Source: Bacillus sp. MRMR6
GTDB lineage: Bacteria; Bacillota; Bacilli; Bacillales; Cytobacillaceae
Length of the DNA stretch: 39,588 nt
NCBI RefSeq assembly: GCF_001940785.1
Contig: NZ_MSLS01000003.1
Coordinates: 185,527 to 225,114, forward strand
Direction: 5' to 3'
In this document: piece by piece, positions 30,689 to 39,432 of the stretch
Layout of the letters: each line of letters begins with the position of its first letter
Position numbering within the stretch: the first letter of the stretch is position 1
Made by a program: the position numbers and the translations under genes
Notes under the pieces: generated by a model
Database searches by the model: none
Told to the model about the DNA's origin: nothing
The model's input: the letters and a program-made list of their open reading frames with translations, nothing else

Positions 30689-32551
30689 CTACTCTACAGC
30701 GATTTCGACATTCTTAAATTGGTTGATGAACATTTCTCTATATTTTCCCTCGCTCTTCATTAACTCAGCATGACTTCCCTGTTCGACTACCTCCCCATGG
30801 TTAATCACCATAATCGTGTCAGCATCACGGATGGTATTTAAACGATGGGCAATAATGAAACTGGTCCGTCCCTTCATTAAGGTCAACAACGCCTCTTGAA
30901 TATGAAGCTCCGTGCGTGTGTCAATGCTGCTTGTGGCCTCATCTAATATGAGAACAGCAGGATGAGCTAAAATAACCCTGGCAATCGCCAGTAACTGCCG
31001 CTGCCCCTGGCTGAGGTTTCCGCCATTTTCTGATAGGAGGGTATCATACTGCTTAGGCAGACGTTTTATAAACTTGTCGGCATTCGCCATTGCGGCTGCC
31101 CGCATCACTTCTTCCTCTGTTGCCTCTGGGTTCCCATACATAATATTTTCTCTGATCGTCCCGGAAAACAAATACGTATCCTGAAGAACAAAGCCAAAGC
31201 TTCTTCTTAAACTATCACGTGTGTATTCTCTAATATCACGTCCATCAAGCAGGATTCGGCCTCCGGTCGTGTCATAGAATCGGGTAAGGAGATTAACGAT
31301 TGTCGTTTTACCTGCTCCTGTTGGCCCCACTAACGCTGTACTGCTGCCAACCTCTGCTTCAAAACTAACGTTTTTCAAAATCGGTACGTCTCTCCGGTAA
31401 CCAAAGCTGACATTTTCAAATACCACATGTCCTCGAGGATTTACTAGCTCAATTGCCCCCTCGATATCTTCAGGTTCCTCCTGCTCATCTAGAACCTCAA
31501 ATACGCGTTCCGCCCCGGCTACACCTGCTTGAAGCATATTAAAAATATTTGCCAAATCATTCAGCGGCCTAACAAACTGTCTGGAATAAGTGATAAAGCT
31601 GGCAATAGCTCCTACCGTAATCACATTGTCAACCGCTAATAAACCGCCGATTACCGCCACCATAGCAAACCCTAAATTGTTAATAACGTTCATAATCGGC
31701 ATTAGAAATCCAGACCATATTTGTGCCTTAAGGCCGACATCACGAAGTTTTTTGTTTACCTCTTCAAACTCTGAAATCACCTTTTCTTCATGGTTAAACG
31801 CCTTCACGACATGAATTCCAGAGATCGTTTCTTCAATATGTCCGTTCAGCTTACCTAGCTGAACCTGCTGTGCTTTAAACAGAACACTCGTCCTTTTAGC
31901 AATTGTCTTTGTTAAGAAGAAGACGAGAGGAACCGTAACTAAACTTGCGAGCGTCAAAATCGGGCTCAAAACAAGCATCATCACTAATGAACCCGCAATC
32001 ACAATGACACCCGACATCAACTGCGTAGTGGACTGAGAGATCGTATTGCTGACGTTATCAATATCATTTGACAGCCGGCTCATCAGCTCTCCATGTGTAC
32101 GAGAATCGAAAAAGCTGACAGGCAGCTTTTGAAGCTTTTGAAATAATGCACCACGCAGCCGCTTCACGATACGCTGTGAAACACCTGCCATCAGCCATCC
32201 TTGTAAAAGGTTTAACACCGCATCTAATAAAAAGGCAGTAATTAAAATAAAAAGCATCACTTGAAGCAGTCCAAAATCCACACCCTGTGAGTCTAGATTA
32301 ATCGCATCCACTGCCTTACCAATTAAAAAAGGTGCCAGCAAGGTGAGTGCAGAGCTAATGCCGATAAAAATAAAAACAACAAGCAGCATTCTTTTTTCAT
32401 TTCCAAAGTAATGCCACAGCCTCTTCATCGTTTCCTTGAAGTTTCTCGGCTTCACCACCGGACCTCTTTTATGAGCACCTCCGAAGCCTCCTGGTCTTCC
32501 AGGAATAGGCGGCGGCGTGGAAGTTGGTTGATTTTGACCTTCCTTTGACAT
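30689..32551 (-). CDS. Heterodimeric ABC exporter, subunit with the canonical catalytic site
   Basis: A 620-residue half-transporter with a Pro/Gly-rich N-terminal extension (about 1-35), six transmembrane helices (about 50-340) and a nucleotide-binding domain. The domain has Walker A GPTGAGKTT, Walker B LILDEATSSID with the catalytic Glu, and a degenerate signature LSQGQ. Its ATG overlaps the stop of the partner gene by one base (TAATG), implying coupled synthesis. Resembles the YfiC/YknV-type multidrug or peptide exporters of Bacillus; the substrate is not evident. Confidence 0.9.
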   Translation of the reverse strand: MSKEGQNQPTSTPPPIPGRPGGFGGAHKRGPVVKPRNFKETMKRLWHYFGNEKRMLLVVFIFIGISSALTLLAPFLIGKAVDAINLDSQGVDFGLLQVMLFILITAFLLDAVLNLLQGWLMAGVSQRIVKRLRGALFQKLQKLPVSFFDSRTHGELMSRLSNDIDNVSNTISQSTTQLMSGVIVIAGSLVMMLVLSPILTLASLVTVPLVFFLTKTIAKRTSVLFKAQQVQLGKLNGHIEETISGIHVVKAFNHEEKVISEFEEVNKKLRDVGLKAQIWSGFLMPIMNVINNLGFAMVAVIGGLLAVDNVITVGAIASFITYSRQFVRPLNDLANIFNMLQAGVAGAERVFEVLDEQEEPEDIEGAIELVNPRGHVVFENVSFGYRRDVPILKNVSFEAEVGSSTALVGPTGAGKTTIVNLLTRFYDTTGGRILLDGRDIREYTRDSLRRSFGFVLQDTYLFSGTIRENIMYGNPEATEEEVMRAAAMANADKFIKRLPKQYDTLLSENGGNLSQGQRQLLAIARVILAHPAVLILDEATSSIDTRTELHIQEALLTLMKGRTSFIIAHRLNTIRDADTIMVINHGEVVEQGSHAELMKSEGKYREMFINQFKNVEIAVE

Positions 32552-34278
32552 TAGCGCACCTCCTTGCCCATCTGAGATTGGTAGATTTCTTGATACACTT
32601 TACAGCCTTTTAGCAAATCCTCATGCTTGCCCACACCAGTAATTTCACCATGGTCCATGACGACAATTTTATCGGCATCAATCACAGACGAAATTCGCTG
32701 AGCAATAAGCAAACAGGTCAGGCTTTTGGCATATTTTTTTAATCCTTCTTTTATTTTCGCTTCTGTTGCGACATCCACTGCACTTGTACTATCATCCAAG
32801 ATTAAGATTTCAGGGTTTTTAATCAATGCCCGGGCAATTGATAATCTTTGCTTTTGACCGCCGGAGAAATTGACGCCCCCTTGGCCAATTCTCGTTAAAT
32901 AGCCTTCAGGAGAATCAGAAATAAATTCATGAGCACCAGCGATTTCTGCTGCCGCTATTAACTCTTCCATACTTGCTTGTTCATTGCCCCATTTAATATT
33001 TTCCTCTACTGTTCCTGTGAAAAGGGTTGTTTTTTGCGGAACAATGGCAATCTTTTCTCTTAACCTTTTTGGATTCACGCCCCTGATGTCTTCTCCATCA
33101 ACCTTAATCGTTCCCTCGGTCGTGTCATAAAAACGTGGAATCAACCCCACCAACGTACTTTTCCCCGAACCAGTAGAACCAATAATACCAACGGTCTCAC
33201 CTGGTAAAATCCCCAGATTAATATTTTTTAAGATTGCTTCATCACTCGAACCCTCATAGAAAAAGGTCACATTTTCAAAGTCAATCCTTCCTTTTTGCGA
33301 TTCAACCACATGATTCTCTTCCTTCCAGGTCAACTGGTCCTCTTCGGCAAACACCTCGCCAATTCTGACGCTTGAGGTTTTTGCCCGCACAAACATCGTG
33401 AACACCATTGAAATCATCATTAAAGAAAAAAGAATCTGTGTCATATAGTTGATAAACGCCACAATACTTCCAACCTGTATAGTGCCGTTATTGACCCCAA
33501 AGCCACCGATCCAGAGAACAGCAACAATCCCAAGGTTGACGGTCAGCATAATTGCAGGGCCAAACACCGCCATTAATCTCGCGGCAGCAACGGATTGCTC
33601 CATAAAATGCTCATTTGTTTGATCAAACTTATTAATCTCTACATCAAAGCGGTTAAACGCCTTTACGACACGCACGCCTGAGAGGTATTCCCTCATCACA
33701 CCATTCACACGGTCCAGTGCCTTCTGTACGCGGGCAAAGCGCGGAAATCCAAGCCGTAGGTTCATGACAATAAATACTGCAACCACTGGTACCACAACCG
33801 CAAGGACGACCGCAAGCTGAATGTCGAGCCTCGTGGCCATAAATAAGCCGCCGATCGCAATTAACGGAGCTTTAACAAAGATCCTCATCAGGCCATTGGC
33901 AAAGACCTGTACCTGTGTCACATCATTTGTCAGCCGGGTGATTAAAGAGGCCCGTTCAAATCGATCGAGATTATTGAATGACAGACTTTGTATTTTTTTA
34001 TATAAATCCGATCTTAACTCCGTACCAAAGTTTTGCGAGACAATGCTGGCCATAATGCTTCTGCTTGAAGCAGCGAGAGCCCCGAAAAGGGTAATCAGCA
34101 GCATTACGCCGCCCATTTTCAGCACATAGCTGATATCACGGCCAGCAACACCTACATCAATAATCTTTGCCATAATTGTCGGCATCAGCAAATCACTGAT
34201 GGCTTCAAAGGTTAAAAATAACACCGCTAAACTAAACATCTTCCAATACTTTTTTATGTATTTTGATAAAAATTGCAT
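32551..34278 (-). CDS. Heterodimeric ABC exporter, subunit with the degenerate catalytic site
   Basis: A 575-residue half-transporter with six transmembrane helices and an ATPase domain. Walker A is GSTGSGKST, the signature FSGGQ is canonical, but Walker B reads LILDDSTSAVD, with Asp in place of the catalytic Glu. Paired with the downstream subunit this gives one competent ATP site (partner Walker B plus this signature) and one degenerate site, as in BmrCD and TM287/288. First gene of the operon; starts after GAGGTGAGAGG. Confidence 0.9.
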   Translation of the reverse strand: MQFLSKYIKKYWKMFSLAVLFLTFEAISDLLMPTIMAKIIDVGVAGRDISYVLKMGGVMLLITLFGALAASSRSIMASIVSQNFGTELRSDLYKKIQSLSFNNLDRFERASLITRLTNDVTQVQVFANGLMRIFVKAPLIAIGGLFMATRLDIQLAVVLAVVVPVVAVFIVMNLRLGFPRFARVQKALDRVNGVMREYLSGVRVVKAFNRFDVEINKFDQTNEHFMEQSVAAARLMAVFGPAIMLTVNLGIVAVLWIGGFGVNNGTIQVGSIVAFINYMTQILFSLMMISMVFTMFVRAKTSSVRIGEVFAEEDQLTWKEENHVVESQKGRIDFENVTFFYEGSSDEAILKNINLGILPGETVGIIGSTGSGKSTLVGLIPRFYDTTEGTIKVDGEDIRGVNPKRLREKIAIVPQKTTLFTGTVEENIKWGNEQASMEELIAAAEIAGAHEFISDSPEGYLTRIGQGGVNFSGGQKQRLSIARALIKNPEILILDDSTSAVDVATEAKIKEGLKKYAKSLTCLLIAQRISSVIDADKIVVMDHGEITGVGKHEDLLKGCKVYQEIYQSQMGKEVR

Positions 34279-34338
34279 GACCCTCTCACCTCTGCCTCAT
34301 ACATCATGTAGGAATTTTTTGACTATTTCGATACCCGT

Positions 34339-34347
34339 ATTATAGCA
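34339..34347 (-). promoter_or_regulatory. Extended -10 promoter of the heterodimeric ABC operon
   Basis: On the minus strand TGCTATAAT is a perfect TGnTATAAT extended -10. The upstream bases are the T-tract of the preceding gene's terminator, so there is no good -35, which an extended -10 can tolerate. Confidence 0.6.
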
Positions 34348-34392
34348 AAAAAAAATAAGCATGTGCCTTTTATTAGGAAGGCTACATGCTTA
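34347..34392 (-). terminator. Terminator of the ASCH gene
   Basis: On the minus strand TAAGCATGT (34392-34384) pairs with ACATGCTTA (34364-34356), then a run of nine T. The T-run directly adjoins the next promoter's TGnTATAAT. Confidence 0.85.
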
Positions 34393-34401
34393 GGGTTTAT
34401 T

Positions 34402-34752
34402 TTATTCCTGAACAGGGCGAAATTCATGGACCCAGACACGCATTTGCGGTAACCACGGCATTCCTGGATGATAGGAAAGGATTGCTTCCTTATATTCTTC
34501 AACCGTAGGGTAGCCCTCGCGGCGTACATCTTCGTCTGTCAGTTCACCTAATGATTGTGAATACACGCGGTCAACGACGAACTCGCGGCCTTCAAGCGTC
34601 ATAATTTCGCCCGGATCGGCATATCTGCCATTTCGGCGCGTTGCTGTTTTTTCACCTGTTAGGACTTTCTGTACATCAGCTTTCATCGTAACTAAACGCT
34701 CAATCGAGCATGTTTTTGGCGGTAACGTTTGGTTTTGATTTTCTGTAGACAT
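34402..34752 (-). CDS. ASCH domain protein
   Basis: A 116-residue cytoplasmic protein of the ASCH (PUA-like) superfamily. It shows the core ERLVTMKADVQKVLTGEKTATRRNGRYADPG, with the conserved TGEKTATRR and a following DPG, and ends in MRVWVHEF. ASCH domains are thought to bind RNA or nucleotides, and some are amidohydrolases for N4-acetylcytidine; the activity of this member is unknown. AGGAGG lies seven bases before the second of two consecutive ATG codons (34752), which I prefer over 34755. Confidence 0.8.
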   Translation of the reverse strand: MSTENQNQTLPPKTCSIERLVTMKADVQKVLTGEKTATRRNGRYADPGEIMTLEGREFVVDRVYSQSLGELTDEDVRREGYPTVEEYKEAILSYHPGMPWLPQMRVWVHEFRPVQE

Positions 34753-34806
34753 CATTATTCCTCCTTTTACAATATCACTATTCATATTAACACTATCAGT
34801 ACGTTA

Positions 34807-34997
34807 TTAAAAATTTGGCTGTGTTATTGTTTCGTGTTGATTTTTGCGAAAGTTTTCTCCCTTTCCGCAGGCTCACCCGTGAGCCTCCTCGGTCGTGCCG
34901 ACCTGTGGGGTCTCACCTGGCTCGTGTTCCTGCAGGAGTCTCGCAAATTTCACAAAAATCATAATCAACATTCACCTTTAACACAGCCAATAATTAA
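34807..34997. mobile_element. MITE-like element with 12-bp terminal inverted repeats (family E)
   Basis: TTGGCTGTGTTA (34815-34826) is the exact reverse complement of TAACACAGCCAA (34979-34990), with further A/T-rich similarity outside. The 190-bp interior has no ORF but several hairpins, such as GGCTCAC/GTGAGCC and GGTCG/CGACC. The interior motif (caggtgagaccccac... gaggaggctcac on the minus strand) is one I recognise from dispersed Bacillus-group repeats. No transposase is nearby. Confidence 0.7.
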
Positions 34998-35023
34998 AAG
35001 AACAAGCTGGATGGCTTGTTCTT
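34998..35023 (-). terminator. Terminator of the second ABC-2 operon
   Basis: AAGAACAAGC (34998-35007) pairs with GCTTGTTCTT (35014-35023); on the minus strand TTTAATTATT follows. It overlaps the stop codon of the last permease gene. Confidence 0.7.
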
Positions 35024-35822
35024 AGACGTTTAGATCTCTTTTTTGGTAAGCTGTGTAGGTTACAATAGACAGTGTAGCGATGATGAGTATTGAGATGATG
35101 ATAAAGATGGGCTCGAACCCGCCTCCATACATGACATTTTTTGCTTCGAAATACTTAAAAGGTGTAAGGTATTTTAAGCTCTCTATTGTTTCATTTAAAT
35201 CAATGGCAACGGATAAGATATAGGTCAGTAACAGAATTCCAGTCGTAATCGATGCTGCTGTCTTAGGTCGCTTCTTAACCGCGGCAATAGAGCTTCCGAC
35301 GACCAAAAATACGAGCTGCAGAATAAATAGTCCTGCCATTGTAATCGCAATTTCCCCGCTTACGGCTTCACCTTTGCTATAATTCCCGACAATGATAATA
35401 GATGATAAAAATGCAACGAGATTTAATATGATGATATTCATAAATGCAGCTAATAATTTCGCCGTAATAATCTGAATTCTCGAAATCGGCTTTACAAATA
35501 GGAACTCCGACGTTTTATCCCGCTCTTCTTTTGCAATAATCGTTGCTCCTAACATGGCTGCATGGATGGTTCCCATTAATAACAAATAGATAAACAAAAT
35601 TCCGTAATATCCGCTAGCTTTCGATAAATCCAAGGTACCGACTCCCAGCACCACCTGAATCGCTTTTGGCATTTGCGCCATCATATCGTTCATTGATTGA
35701 CCTGAAGACGAGAGCCCCGCATATTTACTCATCCCTGACGTTACCATAAGGATCATACCAATGCTCCAAATGATCAGCGACTTGCGGTGGGACTTCATTT
35801 CTTTTATAAAAATATTCATCAC
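35022..35822 (-). CDS. ABC-2 family permease, second subunit
   Basis: A 266-residue membrane protein with six predicted helices. A short cytoplasmic N-terminus (MNIFIKEMKSHRKSLIIW) precedes helix 1, and the amphipathic linker EERDKTSEFLFVKPISR is typical of ABC-2 permeases. It is similar in plan and sequence to the preceding gene (265 residues), so they probably arose by duplication and form a heterodimeric channel with the ATPase encoded upstream. The substrate is unknown. Confidence 0.85.
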   Translation of the reverse strand: MMNIFIKEMKSHRKSLIIWSIGMILMVTSGMSKYAGLSSSGQSMNDMMAQMPKAIQVVLGVGTLDLSKASGYYGILFIYLLLMGTIHAAMLGATIIAKEERDKTSEFLFVKPISRIQIITAKLLAAFMNIIILNLVAFLSSIIIVGNYSKGEAVSGEIAITMAGLFILQLVFLVVGSSIAAVKKRPKTAASITTGILLLTYILSVAIDLNETIESLKYLTPFKYFEAKNVMYGGGFEPIFIIISILIIATLSIVTYTAYQKRDLNV

Positions 35823-35840
35823 TGACTCCTCCGTTTCGCA

Positions 35841-36638
35841 CTAAACCGCGTGGATGTCCTTGTTTCGATACACAAAATAACTTGCGCCAATCGCCATTAT
35901 TATGAATACCAGCCCGACAATCAAAAATGATGCTTCATAGCTGGAGTTTTCCATAATATAAGCAGGTTCAAAGTATCTAAATGGTGAAATATACCGCTTT
36001 GCTTCATCACCAGTTGTTGAACTAATCATCCCTAGAAAATAAAAAGCAAACACTGTACCAAGGGAAATCGACAATACCGATTTAATTTTAGGAACAAGGA
36101 CACTAATGATGATTCCCAGTGCTAGAAAAATCAACTGGATAAAAAACATCGTAAGTGAAAGCAGCAAGAAAATACTGTAGCTAAAGTCCTCTGTTTTCGT
36201 TTGAAAGGCCATAAAGCTGGCGGCAGCAATATAGAATATGTTCGTAATCATAAGCGATACTAGTGCAGCCAATAATTTATTTGTTAGAACTGCCGTCCTT
36301 GTTACTGGCTTTGTTAACAAAAAATCTGCCGTCTTTTCGCGAACTTCCTTACTAACAATTGAAGTACCTAAATTCATTGCCTGTATTGCTCCTGAAAGAG
36401 TGATAAAGGTCAATGCATAAGTATAATATCCTAGAATCGAAAAGAAATTTTCAAGATTGATTCCAAAAGCATCTCTCACTGCCTGCGGATAGCCTTCTAG
36501 TAGTTTCGTGAAGTTCTCTGCATCCTTTGAAAAAGCAGGGAACATCGACATAAATAGAACGACTATGAGCATTAGCGCTACTGACCAAATGATCGTTGAC
36601 TTCCGATATGCCCTCATTTCATGCAAAAAAATATTCAT
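35841..36638 (-). CDS. ABC-2 family permease, first subunit
   Basis: A 265-residue, six-helix membrane protein starting MNIFLHEMRAYRKSTIIWS, with the linker SKEVREKTADFLLTKPVTR matching the ABC-2 permease pattern. It lies 6 bp after the ATPase and 18 bp before its paralogue. It is one half of the predicted heterodimeric membrane domain. Confidence 0.86.
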   Translation of the reverse strand: MNIFLHEMRAYRKSTIIWSVALMLIVVLFMSMFPAFSKDAENFTKLLEGYPQAVRDAFGINLENFFSILGYYTYALTFITLSGAIQAMNLGTSIVSKEVREKTADFLLTKPVTRTAVLTNKLLAALVSLMITNIFYIAAASFMAFQTKTEDFSYSIFLLLSLTMFFIQLIFLALGIIISVLVPKIKSVLSISLGTVFAFYFLGMISSTTGDEAKRYISPFRYFEPAYIMENSSYEASFLIVGLVFIIMAIGASYFVYRNKDIHAV

Positions 36639-36644
36639 CGCCGC

Positions 36645-37529
36645 TTATGCCTCCTTTTCGTAGTAATGCATAAAGATCTCTTCAAGATCTGGCTCTTCAA
36701 TCCATAGATTGGTAATTTCAATATCAGCGATTTTCTTCATCACGGTATTAACATTTCCCTTAAATAAGAAGCTTGTGATATTATCCTTTCTTTCAAGCTT
36801 ATTAACCCCACTAATCGTAAAATAGTCAAAATCGAGCGGTGAACTCGTTTCAATTTTAAACTTTTTATAGGTATTTTCTTTTAAAGTACTAATTTTCTCA
36901 ACCGTAACGATTTTGCCTTCTTTAATAATCGCAACACGATTACATAAGCGCTGTACTTCGCTTAATATATGGGAAGAAAATAGAATGGTCGCCCCATTCT
37001 TATTCTCCTTCTCAAGCAATTCAAAGAATTTCTGCTGCATTAACGGGTCTAACCCGCTCGTCGGCTCATCAAGAATAATCAGCTTCGGTGAATGCAGTAA
37101 CCCTTGCACAATACCGACCTTCTTTTTATTTCCCAGAGAAAGATCATCAATTTTTTTATTAAGATCGAGATCCATCACGTTTGCTAATTCTAGGATTCTC
37201 TTACTGCAATCCTTTTTATAAAAGCTAGCTGAATAGTTTAGCAGGTCCTTTACTTTCATATTGTCATAATAAAAGACTTCAGATGGCAGGTAGCCAATTT
37301 CCTTCTTAATCTCCGGTGCGAATTTAACCGTATCCTTGCCAAAAATCGTTGCACTGCCACTCGTTGGGTAGATGAGTGAGAGCAGCGTCCGGATGGTCGT
37401 TGACTTACCAGCACCATTTGGACCAATGAATCCAAAGATTTCTCCTTCTTCCACGTTGAAACTAATATCAGATATCCCGCGTGCTTTTCCGTAAGTCTTA
37501 GTAAGGTTTTTAATCTCGATTACATTCAT
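36645..37529 (-). CDS. ABC transporter ATP-binding protein
   Basis: A 294-residue ATPase with Walker A GPNGAGKST (about 38), signature LSLGNKKKVGIVQ and Walker B LIILDEPTSGLD, followed by the H-loop FSSHILSEVQRLC. A C-terminal domain of about 80 residues follows, as in EcsA/CcmA-type proteins. Energises the two permeases downstream. Its start follows GGGAGGTC. Regulated with them by the TetR protein encoded just upstream. Confidence 0.9.
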   Translation of the reverse strand: MNVIEIKNLTKTYGKARGISDISFNVEEGEIFGFIGPNGAGKSTTIRTLLSLIYPTSGSATIFGKDTVKFAPEIKKEIGYLPSEVFYYDNMKVKDLLNYSASFYKKDCSKRILELANVMDLDLNKKIDDLSLGNKKKVGIVQGLLHSPKLIILDEPTSGLDPLMQQKFFELLEKENKNGATILFSSHILSEVQRLCNRVAIIKEGKIVTVEKISTLKENTYKKFKIETSSPLDFDYFTISGVNKLERKDNITSFLFKGNVNTVMKKIADIEITNLWIEEPDLEEIFMHYYEKEA

Positions 37530-37560
37530 TCGTGAGACCTCCCTGTTTTTGTGACTAGCT

Positions 37561-38184
37561 CTACTTATAAAAGCATGTTTTTAACATCTCGATGTATTCT
37601 TCTGATTCTTTAAAAACCGCATCATAGTCCATTTCGTGATTGGGTGACAGTTTTGCCTTGTACATAGCCTCTTCGCCTAATTTTTCAAAGGTCCAAGTGA
37701 TAATCTTTAGGGCTTTTGTGATATCCATTTCTTCTTTAAATTTTGTTACGTCAATTCCTTCATATATGCGGTTGACATTAATGTCTGTAAATTCTTTCTT
37801 CCTCTTATCTAACTCCGCCTTTACCTCTCTGGACTCCTCCATATAAGCTATTTCGATAAACTTAAAAAGCTCCGGATATTCCTTGAGCACATCCATTTTC
37901 ACCATTGAAACGCGATGGATTCTGACAAAAAAATCAGAATCACTTAGGTCAATTTTTTTATAAATTTCCTCTGTTAGAACCTCCATAAAATAGTCATAGA
38001 GAAATAAGTAAAGCTGCTTTTTATTTTGAAAGTAATGAAATAATAATCCCTTTGAAATTCCTGCTTCTTTGACTATTTCATTTGTAGAGGCACGATCGTA
38101 TCCTTTCTGTGCAAATTCCTTCATTGCTGCATTGACAATCCGATTCTGCTTTTCTTTATCTAAGTTGAAAAACTTTGAAAACAT
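37561..38184 (-). CDS. TetR/AcrR family regulator of the second ABC-2 operon
   Basis: A 207-residue regulator. The N-terminal helix-turn-helix is RIVNAAMKEFAQKGYDRASTNEIVKEAGISKGLLFHYFQNKKQL (about 15-58); the rest is a helical ligand domain resembling Bacillus YxbF/YfiR-like proteins only loosely. First gene of the operon with the ATPase 31 bp downstream. A promoter with two TTGACC-N5-RGTCAA operators lies upstream, so autoregulation is likely. Start ATG after AAAGGGG. Confidence 0.88.
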   Translation of the reverse strand: MFSKFFNLDKEKQNRIVNAAMKEFAQKGYDRASTNEIVKEAGISKGLLFHYFQNKKQLYLFLYDYFMEVLTEEIYKKIDLSDSDFFVRIHRVSMVKMDVLKEYPELFKFIEIAYMEESREVKAELDKRKKEFTDINVNRIYEGIDVTKFKEEMDITKALKIITWTFEKLGEEAMYKAKLSPNHEMDYDAVFKESEEYIEMLKTCFYK

Positions 38185-38199
38185 ACTAATGCCCCTTTC

Positions 38200-38282
38200 G
38201 TGTTTGTTGGTGTGTTTGATTGTTGTGTTTGTTGTTGTGTTTGATTGTGGGTTTTGTGGGTGGTTTGTTTGTTCGTTTGTTC
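38200..38282 (-). other. A/C-only untranslated leader of the tetR-ABC operon
   Basis: On the plus strand this stretch is nearly all G and T (two A and one or two C in about 80 bases). The transcribed minus-strand leader is therefore almost pure A and C, with recurring ACAACA and ATCAAACACA phrases. It lies between the predicted transcription start (near 38300) and the ribosome binding site. Such RNA would be unstructured. Confidence 0.65.
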
Positions 38283-38285
38283 TCG

Positions 38286-38302
38286 TTGACCACTTGAGTC
38301 AA
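38286..38302. promoter_or_regulatory. Candidate TetR operator 1
   Basis: TTGACC-ACTTG-AGTCAA has the same 6-5-6 layout as operator 2, with one arm mismatch. It covers the predicted transcription start. Confidence 0.6.
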
Positions 38303-38306
38303 TTAC

Positions 38307-38335
38307 AGTATATTTCTTTTGACCGTTATGGTCAA
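38307..38335 (-). promoter_or_regulatory. Promoter of the tetR-ABC operon
   Basis: On the minus strand TTGACC (38335-38330) and TATACT (38312-38307) are separated by 17 bp, an ideal sigma-A spacing. Operator 2 overlaps the -35. Confidence 0.75.
38319..38335. promoter_or_regulatory. Candidate TetR operator 2
   Basis: TTGACC-GTTAT-GGTCAA is a perfect 6-bp inverted repeat with a 5-bp centre, lying over the -35 box. Its centre is 33 bp from operator 1, about three helical turns. Confidence 0.68.
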
Positions 38336-38444
38336 TCTCAATCTGTTGTCTAAATATGACAAAAATATTAACTCCTCTCAAATCGGGTAGTAGGAATAGG
38401 GCCAGTATGCTACGATGCAGGTGATTCTAATTTTTCGGAGGTGA

Positions 38445-39431
38445 ATGTATATTAATCTAAAAGATTGTTCTGAATCGCTAACCTTACATGGTTTAAATGC
38501 AGTACAAAGCAGGATAGATCCGGAGCACCCTATGCTGCCTGTTTTTGATAGCAAGAGGGCTTCGGTTGAAGCAGGGATTGGCGGGGAAAAAAGAGTAGTA
38601 GAAATTTTCGATAAATACACCTTTCCTTTTAAAAACAACATCATCCACGGTTTATCACTCGCCTCTGACACCCTATTTCAAATAGACCATTATTTTTTTA
38701 CGCCCTATTACGGCTTGGTCCTCGAAACGAAAAACATTGGCGGAAGTTTAGAATTTAAAGACAATCCTCCGCAACTCGTTGCTACGAAAGAACATGGCCA
38801 AATAAGCTCCTTTGAAAGTCCAGTCGTACAACTTGAGCGCAATCTTGAGCTTTTGACCGCCTGGTTGCACAACCGAAATATCCACCTTCCTCTTTATGGC
38901 GCCGTTGTCTTAGCTTATCCTAAACAAATTGTAAGTGTTCCGCCCGTTAACACCACTCTTCTTTTTCCAAATACGATCCCGCCGTTCATCAACAGCTTAC
39001 CCCTGAAGGACAGGAAGTTGGATGCTGATGCCTTTCAATGGCTATCTGCTGAGCTAGTTAGAAGTCATCGTCCCTACATCCCCAAACCGATTTGCGAATC
39101 CTATCAAATTCCTTCTACAGATATCTTGCCAGGAGTCAGGTGTGCAAACTGCGGTAAAATCGGCATGATTAAACTTCCTAGAACCTGGCACTGCCGATTT
39201 TGTGAGGTGAACGATAACAAAGCACATATCAGGGCTCTATGGGAGTGGTCTTTGATCTGTAAAAAGACAATTACTAATAGGGAGTGTCGGGAGTTTTTGC
39301 AGATTGAGGATAAATACACTGCACATCGAATTTTGAGTAGTATGAATCTAAGGCGTACCGGAACATTTAGAAACCGTTCATATTATTTAGACCTGAATAA
39401 AAGTTTTTACTTTTCACCTAGTAAAAGATGA
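38445..39431 (+). CDS. NERD domain (nuclease-related) protein with C-terminal zinc ribbon
   Basis: A 328-residue protein. The NERD domain (about 40-165) has GIGGEKRV, FQIDHYFF (acidic residue of the nuclease-like core) and LVLETKN (the E-x-K motif), a PD-(D/E)xK-like arrangement. A zinc ribbon follows at about 234-256 (CANC...CRFC). The last 70 residues may be a small winged-helix or helical domain (ITNRECREFLQIEDKYTAHRIL). NERD proteins are inferred to act on DNA or RNA; none of this branch has an assigned role that I know. GGAGG is only three to four bases from the ATG, so the start is slightly uncertain. Confidence 0.8.
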   Translation: MYINLKDCSESLTLHGLNAVQSRIDPEHPMLPVFDSKRASVEAGIGGEKRVVEIFDKYTFPFKNNIIHGLSLASDTLFQIDHYFFTPYYGLVLETKNIGGSLEFKDNPPQLVATKEHGQISSFESPVVQLERNLELLTAWLHNRNIHLPLYGAVVLAYPKQIVSVPPVNTTLLFPNTIPPFINSLPLKDRKLDADAFQWLSAELVRSHRPYIPKPICESYQIPSTDILPGVRCANCGKIGMIKLPRTWHCRFCEVNDNKAHIRALWEWSLICKKTITNRECREFLQIEDKYTAHRILSSMNLRRTGTFRNRSYYLDLNKSFYFSPSKR

Positions 39432-39432
39432 G

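Noticed and set aside
38160..38381. A 73-residue Gln/Thr-rich open frame across the tetR leader
   Set aside because: It is a translation of the A/C-rich tract, lacks a ribosome site and overlaps the promoter.
38445..39431. NERD protein as part of a restriction or phage-defence cluster
   Set aside because: No methyltransferase, helicase or other defence gene is adjacent in the window; context gives no support.
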